A program made the translations under genes and the position numbers. From CALNYZ01 sp942490945 (GTDB lineage: Bacteria > Pseudomonadota > Gammaproteobacteria > UBA6429 > Thiohalophilaceae): a stretch of 13,153 nt of DNA. The DNA lies in assembly GCA_942490945.1 (NCBI GenBank), contig CALNYZ010000007.1:1-13153 (forward strand), given 5' to 3'. How positions within the stretch are numbered: position 1 is the stretch's first letter; every line of letters begins with the position of its first letter. The notes below the pieces were generated by a model. That model was not told where the DNA came from, searched no databases, and saw only the letters and a list, made by a program, of their open reading frames with translations. Shown here in pieces: positions 10,701 to 13,153 of this stretch.

Positions 10701-13153
10701 ACTTTTGATACAATTCATCCGCAAGCAACACTTTCTGCTTCCGGATTAACAGTCACCAACAAACCATTTACTGTTAAAATTAGTTTTACGGAAGCTGTAT
10801 CAGGTTTTGGCATGGAAGACCTTTTGATTGCGAATGCAAATATTAGCAACCAACAGAAATTAAGTGCTTCAGCATATTCAATTCTTATTACTCCAATCGT
10901 AGAAGGAGAAGTAATTATTGGCCTTGATGATTCAAAAGTTAACGATCAGGCTGGTAATGGTAATATTGCTGCTTCCAATCTTTCGGTAATGTTTGACCAA
11001 ACCAATCCATTTATTTCAATTAATACTACTGCAAATGATAATATCATCAATGCGATAGAAGTACAAAGTGATTTGAGTGTTAGTGGTACTACAAATGGTG
11101 TTGAAAACGGACAAATTGCTTCTGTTAAGTTCAACGGTAAAACATACTATTCAGAAGTTGAAAACGGAAGCTGGACGGTTATTATTCCAGCCTCTGATCT
11201 TCCAACACAGAATGAAACTGTGAGTATTACTGCAGAAGTAAGCGATGCTGCAGGAAATGAATCGCTTTTGGCATCACGTGATGTGATAATTGATCTTATT
11301 GCTCCCGAAATATCAATTAACAATGTTGCAGAAGATAATATTATTAATTCAACTGAAGATGATGTTGAAATTAATATTTCAGGAACAACTATTGGCACAG
11401 AAGATGGACAGATTATAACAATTCAGTTAAATGAAAAAGAATATTCAGCTACTAATACCAACAGTACATGGAGCCTTTTAATTCCTATTGAAGACATTGC
11501 TGCATTGGGCGAAAATGAAACAATTACAGCTACTGTTTCTGACTTAGCAGGTAATCAGTCTGCTCCTGCAACAAAGCAAATTCAGTATATTACAACTGGT
11601 CCTCAGCTTGTAATTAGTAGTAATTATGAGTTGCTAATAAATAAACCATTTGAAGTAACATTCACATTTTCTGAAGAAGTTACAGGTTTTTCCGTTGAAG
11701 ATATCCAGGTAGAAAATGGCACAAGTTCTCAATTTACAGAATTGGATGAACGTAACTTTAGTGCATTGATTACCCCGGATTCAGATGGAATTGTAACCGT
11801 TACTATTTCTGAAGGTGTGGCAAAAAATTCAATTGGCAACTGGAATTCAGCGTCAGAAACCTATTCATTGGAATTCGATGGTACCTCTCCTACTGCTTTA
11901 TGCCACAATATTGAATTAATTCTAACTCCGGAAGGAACTGTTCAATTAAATCCTGAAGATATTGATGGTGGTTCGACTGATGCAAATGGTATTGCTTCAA
12001 TTGAAATAAATAAAACAAGCTTTAACTGTTCAAATATTGGTGAAAATAATGTTGAATTGATAGTAACCGATAATGCCGAAAATACTGAAAGTTGTGCGTC
12101 AGTTGTTACAATAACAGATCCAATTACTGTTTTAACAAAAGACATTACAGTTTTGCTTGAATCAAATAACCAGGTAACTATTTCGGCTGAGGATGTTAAT
12201 AATGGATCTTTTAATGTGTGTGGTATCGCATCGTTAGAATTGGATAAAACAAACTTCGATTGTTCTGATTTGGGCAACAATAACGTTACATTAACAATTG
12301 TCGATAACCACGGGAATAAAGAAACAGGAACAGCAACTGTCACTGTTCAATCAATCAACAATCCTCCTGTATTTAATGTAGTCTCAGACATTCAGATTGA
12401 AGAAGATACTGAAAAAGTGGATATTACAATTGATGGTATCCAAACCGGGAATTGTGCAAATGAAAACCAAATTGTTACTTCTGTTTCTGTTAATACCGAT
12501 TCAGAATTAATAGAAAACACAGAACTTATTTATACTGAAGGTGAAGCAAATGCAATACTTCATGTATATCCGAAAGCAAATGCAAATGGTATTGCAACTA
12601 TTGAAATTACTGCAAAAGATAACGGAGGAACAGCGAATGGTGGCTTAGATACTTTCACAAGTAGTTTTACAATTACCATTCATGCTGAAAACGACGCTCC
12701 TGTTGTCAATGGTCAAATTAATCCTTTGTCGATAGAAGTTTATAGTGACTTCCATTTTGAACTACCAGAAGGGTTATTTGCTGATGCAGATAATGATCAA
12801 TTGGAATATTCAGCTGTTTTGGCAGGGACGAATGAATTACCAACCTGGCTTAATATTAATACAGAAACCGGTTATTTAAACGGCACACCTACCAACGATC
12901 ATCTGGGTAATATTTTAATTGAATTGACTGCTACTGACGTGCATGGAGAAAGCGCAAGCACATATTTAGAAATTATTATTTACGGGCCCGAATATTCCGA
13001 GATAAACGGAACGGTTTTCCATCCGGAGATTGAGATAAACGGAAATGCAGTTGTTTCTTTATACAGAATTGAAGGAACAGAAACAGTTTCGTACTCATTT
13101 GTAACGCGGACAGGTATTTCTGAAACCGGAGCGTATAAATTATGCAACCTGAG
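1749..13153 (+). CDS. Giant multidomain repetitive surface adhesin (LamG / Calx-beta / bacterial Ig-like / HYR), partial at both ends
   Basis: One frame (codons starting at multiples of three) is open from the stop at 1692 to the window end. Real coding starts at or before 1773, where YDFNRSQYD leads into a LamG-like fold, giving at least 3,793 codons. The ATG at 1749 is only the first in-frame start; it gives MRVGGGGS, with no signal peptide, and lies in the artefactual purine tract, so the true N-terminus is missing. The C-terminus is also missing. Domain order is LamG, cadherin-like, eight Calx-beta, R1, a 104-residue Ig module, R2-R12, a second 104-residue module, R13, then R14-R16 mixed with three FSEAVTGF-type Ig domains, two HYR-like, cadherin-like, CADG-like, and the start of a Cna-B/carboxypeptidase-regulatory domain. 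Composition is rich in Thr, Ser, Asn, Asp and Ala and very poor in Cys, typical of secreted stalk proteins. The combination suggests a Bacteroidota protein that would carry a type IX secretion sorting domain beyond the window (inference). Likely roles are cell-surface adhesion or biofilm matrix; the ligand is unknown. Confidence 0.9.
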   Translation, partial: MRVGGGGSYDFNRSQYDIVKFSGLMDQVEGNSQFTLEMWIYFDVLSTKGQNSSQDEKDNYDVFAQIYDGALGYKGGFGLKRQVDFLGFPTNNFYLFASLEDNFASSDITYSNLISGVSEDTWHHVAFVYNGGQWTFYFNETSKGTIADTKSGRTAIPLYYMDANLYLGSNGGSIPGNFDTFDGQIDEVRIWSTARSSSQLANNNDGELTGSESGLVAYYKLNETSGQTVTDSANSNNGILGSTTSVESNDPTINATGIPMNTAPTAASFTKNPSEGHAFTFAASYFNYSDDDSDPMDHVQIVSAPASGTLWIDADTDGTVDGGEDVLSNSETVSKTDIDNNKLKYLPSGSTSSSFTFKVNDGAEYSASSYTATLTVYAVPTVTLSKVHETIAESSVVNTITATLSNAFGENVTINIAANASSTATGGGTDYTLSTSAIVIEPGTTSGTATVTSVSDELAEPDETVIIDITSATNATEETEQQISFYITDGESDPEVSFTVTNQTSENESGTLTITAQLNGINRSEVSIPFTISASSTATGGGTDYSITASPLVIPADNTVYNRDDEITFGSATITITLTDDAVDENNETVIVEMGTPTNAIKGDVTTHTATITDGDPSPEVVLSQSKTSFLENVGTNTITATLDAESALNVTVTLDVNGSSTATENTDFSLSSNTITINAGDETGTATITALTDDVDENNETVIIDITNVTNGTESETQQVSSTITDDDDPPTVTLSQSTTTISEDGGTNTITATLSTTSEKDVSVTIAVNASSTAEAGGTDFNLSSTTISILAGNTTGTATVTAVADALFEVNETVLIDITDVTNATENGTQQVSSSIVNDGTSQPTVTFTAETQSSSEATSSMSITAQLSEISGADAEIPFTINGLSTATGGGTDYSITASPLTISTGNTSTTITITVVNDALDENDETIIVNMGSPTNATKGAITSHTATITDNDDSPSVTFTTESQSSTNETGSLTVTAQLSAVSGRDIEVPFTIDNTSTATGSGTDYSITASPITISEGDLNETITINIAEDLSDENNETIVVKMGAPGNASQGTTTTHIATIVDDDDPPTVSLSQSTTTIGEDGGTNTITATVSTVSGKDIEVTIEANASSTATGSGTDYNLSSTTINILAGNTSGTATITAVADVLYEASETVIIDISGVSNATEDGTQQVSSSIINDGTTQPTVSFTTNSQSSTGESGTMTISARLSEVCGSDVEVPFTVNASSTATGGGTDYSISASPITITEGNTSADLTITITNDLVDENNETIIIDMGTPTNASKGTTVSHTATITDDDDSPTIAISTVSGNDIINSSEDDSDLTISGTSTDAEDDQTVTVGLNGKTYNGTVSSNTWSVTVPAADVQALDVTETITADVSDIGGNAAPQATRDIQHDATAPAEPASLDLAAASDNGSSNTDNVTNDTTPTISGQAEESSTITLTSSIDNQLSNSIVTNWAGNWEFTPSSALSAGTHNFTATATDVAGNTGIASSALTVTIDNTPPSVVISTVATDDIINAAEDNSNVTIGGTSSGVENDETVTVGLNGKTYTGTVSSNSWTVTVPAADAQALDATETITADVSDLAGNEATQASRDIEHDTTAPTITINTVAIDNIINAVEDDSNVTINGTTSGAEDNQTITVGLNGKTYNGTVSSNAWSVTVPAADAQALDATETITADVNDIAGNPATQATRDIAHDTTAPTITISAVATDDIINAAEDDNNVTISGTTSGAEDDQTVTVGLNGKTYNGTVSSNAWSVTVSAADAQALDATETITADVNDLAGNPATQATRDIEHDTTSPGISISTVATDDIINATEDNNDITINGTTSNIENAQTVTVGLNGQTYNGNVNSNAWSVTLPAADAQALDATETITANVSSLAGNPASQATRDIKHDTTGPTIAISIVATDDIINAAEDDNNVTIRGTTSGAEDNQTVTVGLNGKTYNGTVSSNAWSVTVPAADAQALDATETINADVNDLAGNPATQASRDIKHDTTAPTISISAVATDDIINVAEDNSDVTISGTTSGAEDDQTVTVGLNGKTYNGTVSSNAWSVTVPAADAQALDATETITADVSDLAGNAATQASRDINHDTTAPLISISTVTTDDIINATEDNSNVTISGATSGAENNQTVTVGLNGKTYSGTVSSNAWSVTVPAAEAQALDANETITADVSDIAGNPATQATRNIEHDATAPTIAISVVATDDIINAAEDNNNVTISGTTNGAENNQTVTVGLNGKTYNGTVSSNAWSVTVPAADAQALDTNETITANVSDVAGNPAIQATRDIKHDTTAPTISISTVATDDIINATEDNNDVTISGTTNGAEDNQTVTVGLNGKTYNGNVSSNAWSVTVPAADVQTLDASETITADVNDLAGNPATQATHNIEHDTTAPTISIGTVATDDIINANEDNSIVTINGTTSGAEDNQVVTVGLNGKTYNGTVNNNVWAVTVSPSDAQALDANETITADVNDLAGNPATQATRDIEHNTTAPTIAIDVVAGDDIIDDDEDENDVIITGTTNGAEDGQTVTVGLNGKTYNGTVNSDAWTVTIPVDDVQALDASEIVTADVSNVIGNHAEQADREIQHPSLPPDVPTSLDLHTESDSGTSQFDNITNDLTPTIQGHSELNTVITLYSSISGVLSSSIMVDEDGLWTFTPNFDLPEGSHQLYAKATNEVGKTSATSSRLIIKIDNTPPSISMVDVAGDNVINVRESNTDIQISGRTVGAEVGQTVTIQLNEKTYTTAVNNNSWTAVVPSADIKELSETETITATVVDKAGNSSKLTQNIAYDALIPTLEITADKTLTNAPITVTFTFSEAISGFEVDDIAVSNASADNLFKTSDLIYTATISPISAGSFTVNILVGKVNDSAGNLNAESTAFVGEFDPVAPTISINTVAGNDIINATEADQDITISGTTQGAEDGQTVTLQMNGNQYQNTVSNNFWSIIVPSNQVKSVQGQTNIVASISDLAGNNANSSRQITFDTIHPQATLSASGLTVTNKPFTVKISFTEAVSGFGMEDLLIANANISNQQKLSASAYSILITPIVEGEVIIGLDDSKVNDQAGNGNIAASNLSVMFDQTNPFISINTTANDNIINAIEVQSDLSVSGTTNGVENGQIASVKFNGKTYYSEVENGSWTVIIPASDLPTQNETVSITAEVSDAAGNESLLASRDVIIDLIAPEISINNVAEDNIINSTEDDVEINISGTTIGTEDGQIITIQLNEKEYSATNTNSTWSLLIPIEDIAALGENETITATVSDLAGNQSAPATKQIQYITTGPQLVISSNYELLINKPFEVTFTFSEEVTGFSVEDIQVENGTSSQFTELDERNFSALITPDSDGIVTVTISEGVAKNSIGNWNSASETYSLEFDGTSPTALCHNIELILTPEGTVQLNPEDIDGGSTDANGIASIEINKTSFNCSNIGENNVELIVTDNAENTESCASVVTITDPITVLTKDITVLLESNNQVTISAEDVNNGSFNVCGIASLELDKTNFDCSDLGNNNVTLTIVDNHGNKETGTATVTVQSINNPPVFNVVSDIQIEEDTEKVDITIDGIQTGNCANENQIVTSVSVNTDSELIENTELIYTEGEANAILHVYPKANANGIATIEITAKDNGGTANGGLDTFTSSFTITIHAENDAPVVNGQINPLSIEVYSDFHFELPEGLFADADNDQLEYSAVLAGTNELPTWLNINTETGYLNGTPTNDHLGNILIELTATDVHGESASTYLEIIIYGPEYSEINGTVFHPEIEINGNAVVSLYRIEGTETVSYSFVTRTGISETGAYKLCNL
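1773..2480 (+). other. LamG / concanavalin A-like lectin domain
   Basis: The segment shows the LamG_3 pattern: FTLEMWIYFD near the start, TWHHVAFVYNGGQWTFY in the middle (the WHHVA.V signature), LYLGSNGG, then FDGQIDEVRIW (about 2289-2321), followed by LVAYYKLNE and a DSANSNNG tail. This jelly-roll fold often binds carbohydrate in Bacteroidota surface proteins. The first strands appear complete from FSG (1809), so only a short N-terminal part plus the signal peptide is likely lost to the junction. Confidence 0.85.
2529..2885 (+). other. Cadherin-like / tandem-95-type domain
   Basis: It begins NTAPTAASFT and ends SSFTFKVNDGAEYS.....TATLTVY, the usual frame of cadherin-like repeats in bacterial surface proteins. 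Acidic stretches YSDDDSDPMDHV and DADTDGTVDGGED are probable calcium sites. It links the lectin domain to the Calx-beta array. The family assignment is by motif only. Confidence 0.6.
2886..5657 (+). repeat. Array of eight Calx-beta domains
   Basis: Units start at 2886, 3228, 3603, 3942, 4287, 4629, 4971 and 5316; they are 113-115 residues long except the second, which has 125. Each has the Calx-beta plan: PTVT(L/F) opening, an E.GT.TITA.L strand, ASSTATGGGTDY, T.TATIT, the D.(L/V)DE.NETVI.(D/E)(I/M) motif and a closing (I)TDDDDP. Calx-beta domains bind calcium between the DE.NET region and the acidic inter-domain linkers. There are two subtypes. Type A has SLSQSTTTI, DFNLSSTTI and a TNATE.GTQQVSSSI end. 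Type B has SFTT.SQSS, DYSITASPITI and a MGTPTNA.KG...SHTATI end. The order is A-B-A-A-B-B-A-B. Unit 2 has an insertion with VYNRDDEITFG between its middle strands. Confidence 0.88.
5658..5954 (+). repeat. Ig-like repeat R1 (99 residues)
   Basis: This is the first copy of the 99-residue bacterial Ig-like unit (probably the Big_13 type), following directly on the last Calx-beta linker. It has DDSDLTISGT, QTVTVGLNGKTYNGTVSS, WSVTVPAAD, QALD.TETITADVSD and QATRDIQHD. It is separated from R2-R12 by a 104-residue module of another type, and its ISTVSGNDIINSSE opening differs slightly from the central copies. Confidence 0.85.
5955..6266 (+). repeat. 104-residue Ig-like module, copy 1
   Basis: It opens PAEPASLDLAAASDNGSSN, then DNVTNDTTPTISG, GNWEFTPSSAL..GTHNFTATATDVAGN and closes with TVTIDNTP. 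The pattern is that of bacterial Ig-like domains in large adhesins that precede repeats with the DNTPP linker. It sits between R1 and R2 and is paired with an equally long copy at 9534-9845. Confidence 0.75.
6267..9533 (+). repeat. Eleven tandem 99-residue Ig-like repeats R2-R12
   Basis: Starts are 6267, 6564, 6861, 7158, 7455, 7752, 8049, 8346, 8643, 8940 and 9237, every one exactly 297 bases apart with no indels. The consensus features are P.ISI.TVATDDIINA.ED, VTISGTT.GAED.QTVTVGLNGKTYNG, TVSSNAWSVTVPAADAQALD, ETITADV.DLAGNPATQA and RDIEHDTTA. The fold is a bacterial Ig-like sandwich; the DD and ED stretches at the junctions are probable calcium-binding sites that stiffen the rod, as in BapA/LapA-type adhesins. 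R2-R11 are very alike at protein level but carry many synonymous changes. R5 is deviant (NIENAQ in place of GAEDNQ, GQTYNGNVNS). R12 is more acidic (DDIIDDDEDEND) and diverged. R11 has lost the PAAD motif (VSPSDAQ). Confidence 0.9.
9534..9845 (+). repeat. 104-residue Ig-like module, copy 2
   Basis: It opens PDVPTSLDLHTESDSGTSQ, then DNITNDLTPTIQGHSE, GLWTFTPNFDLPEGSHQLYAKATNEVG and ends with IIKIDNTP. It has exactly the same length as the copy at 5955-6266 and the same anchors (SLDL, DN.TND.TPTI.G, G.W.FTP, IDNTPPS), but with clear sequence divergence. It separates R12 from R13. Confidence 0.75.
9846..10139 (+). repeat. Ig-like repeat R13 (98 residues)
   Basis: This is a diverged copy of the 99-residue unit. 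It keeps DNVIN, IQISGRTVGAE.GQTVTIQLN.KTY, SWTAVVPSADI, TETITATV.D.AGN and the final linker. The GLNGKTYNGTV core has become QLNEKTYTTAV, and the copy is one residue short. Confidence 0.8.
10140..10424 (+). repeat. FSEAVTGF-type Ig-like domain, copy 1 (probably Big_12)
   Basis: It has 95 residues: PTLEITADKTLTNAPITVTF, then FSEAISGFEVDDIAVSNA, YTATISPISAGSFTVNI and VNDSAGN. The FSE...GF...DI.V pattern followed by Y.A.I.P...G is characteristic of this bacterial Ig-like family. It is inserted between R13 and R14. Confidence 0.75.
10425..10718 (+). repeat. Ig-like repeat R14 (98 residues)
   Basis: It opens PTISINTVAGNDIINATEAD, then ITISGTTQGAEDGQTVTLQMNG, FWSIIVPSNQV and SISDLAGNN. It is a diverged member of the 99-residue family, and its second half has lost the QALDATETITADV wording. 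Confidence 0.78.
10719..11006 (+). repeat. FSEAVTGF-type Ig-like domain, copy 2
   Basis: It has 96 residues with TVTNKPFTVKISFTEAVSGF, MEDLLIANANI, YSILITPIVEGEVIIGL and VNDQAGNGN. The layout matches the copies at 10140 and 11601. Confidence 0.75.
11007..11600 (+). repeat. Ig-like repeats R15 and R16 (99 residues each)
   Basis: R15 (11007-11303) has ISINTTANDNIINAIE, VSGTTNGVENGQ, FNGKTYYSEVENGSWTVIIPASD and AEVSDAAGN. R16 (11304-11600) has ISINNVAEDNIINSTEDD, ISGTTIGTEDGQIITIQLNEKEY, TWSLLIPIEDI and ETITATVSDLAGN. They are the only adjacent pair of the 99-residue type in this C-terminal mixed block. Confidence 0.78.
11601..11888 (+). repeat. FSEAVTGF-type Ig-like domain, copy 3
   Basis: It has 96 residues with INKPFEVTFTFSEEVTGFSVEDIQVENGT, then FSALITPDSDGIVTVTI and the closing FDGTSPT. 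It is the last of the three interleaved copies and leads into the HYR-like modules. Confidence 0.78.
11889..12359 (+). repeat. Two HYR-like modules with paired cysteines
   Basis: Module 1 (11889-12119) reads PTALCHNIELILTPEG, DIDGGSTDANGIASIEI, NKTSFNCSNIGENNVELIVTD and ESCASVVTI. Module 2 (12120-12359) reads KDITVLLESNNQVTI, NNGSFNVCGIASLEL, DKTNFDCSDLGNNNVTLTIVD. This C.NI...L...G......DI..GS.D..GI.S......F.C...G.N.V.L.V.D pattern is frequent near the C-terminal end of Bacteroidota surface proteins. These modules hold many of the few Cys residues in the protein; module 1 has three, while module 2 keeps the central two and lacks the terminal ones. Confidence 0.72.
12360..12692 (+). other. 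Cadherin-like module
   Basis: It opens NPPVFNVVSDIQIEEDTEKV, has GNCANENQIVTSVSVNTDS in the middle and ends GIATIEITAKDNGGTANGG....SFTITIHAEN. The opening and the KDNGG...TI.V..N.AP closing match the tandem-95/cadherin-like repeats of bacterial adhesins. Assignment is by these edge motifs only. Confidence 0.62.
12693..12989 (+). other. Putative Ig / CADG (dystroglycan-type cadherin-like) domain
   Basis: It has DAPVVNGQINPLSIEVY, LPEGLFADADNDQLEYSA, LPTWLNINTETGYLNGTPTN and LTATDVHGESAS. The (L)P.WL.....TG.L.GTP....G motif is diagnostic of the He_PIG/CADG family, which binds calcium through the DADND site. Confidence 0.82.
12990..13153 (+). other. Start of a carboxypeptidase-regulatory / Cna-B-like domain
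   Basis: YSEINGTVFHPEIEINGNAVVSLY followed by TGISETGAYKLCN looks like the G.V......I.GA.V.L.......T....G.Y.L pattern of prealbumin-like domains. The window ends inside it, so the assignment is provisional. Confidence 0.5.

Noticed and set aside
1..13153. An operon or functional link between the molybdoenzyme and the adhesin
   Set aside because: Base composition, codon use and likely phyla differ, and a suspicious tract separates them; co-occurrence here is probably an assembly product.

Overview
This window looks like two unrelated pieces of DNA joined end to end. Bases 1 to about 1,490 are GC-rich (about 62% G+C in the sample line 481-540). They carry the middle part of a molybdopterin oxidoreductase catalytic subunit of the DMSO-reductase superfamily, closest by motif memory to the 'type II' NarG/ethylbenzene dehydrogenase/selenate-perchlorate reductase group. 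A high-GC proteobacterium is the likely source. Bases from about 1,770 to the end are AT-rich (about 40% G+C in the sample line 8461-8520). They are one uninterrupted plus-strand reading frame coding a giant repetitive surface protein of the kind common in marine and sediment Bacteroidota.

Between them, bases 1488-1768 are 281 bases without a single C and with only 16 T: almost pure G/A low-complexity sequence. The molybdoenzyme homology dissolves into Glu/Lys/Arg/Gly nonsense at its left edge, and the adhesin starts inside a LamG-like domain without signal peptide at its right edge. The simplest reading is a sequencing or assembly chimera (metagenomic contig) and not a real gene neighbourhood. 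The molybdoenzyme also carries two mutually compensating single-base frameshifts (near 320-322 and 892-902), which look like sequencing errors. The 11.4 kb adhesin frame shows none that I could find.

Layout of the giant protein (at least 3,793 codons here, incomplete at both ends): LamG-like lectin domain (1773-2480); cadherin-like domain (2529-2885); eight Calx-beta domains of two subtypes (2886-5657); sixteen 98-99-residue bacterial Ig-like repeats R1-R16 (first at 5658, last ending 11600); two copies of a different 104-residue Ig-like module (5955-6266 and 9534-9845); three copies of a third Ig-like type with the 'FSEAVTGF' signature (10140-10424, 10719-11006, 11601-11888); two HYR-like Cys-containing modules (11889-12359); a cadherin-like module (12360-12692); a putative-Ig/CADG module (12693-12989); and the start of a carboxypeptidase-regulatory/Cna-B-like domain (12990-end). 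The protein is probably an exported, calcium-stiffened adhesin or matrix protein. Its export signal and C-terminal sorting domain lie outside the window.

The two genes should not be read as an operon. I found no RNA genes, CRISPR arrays, insertion sequences, riboswitches or convincing promoters or terminators. I do not see an undescribed multi-gene system here. The points worth a second look are the junction and the repeat architecture of the adhesin.
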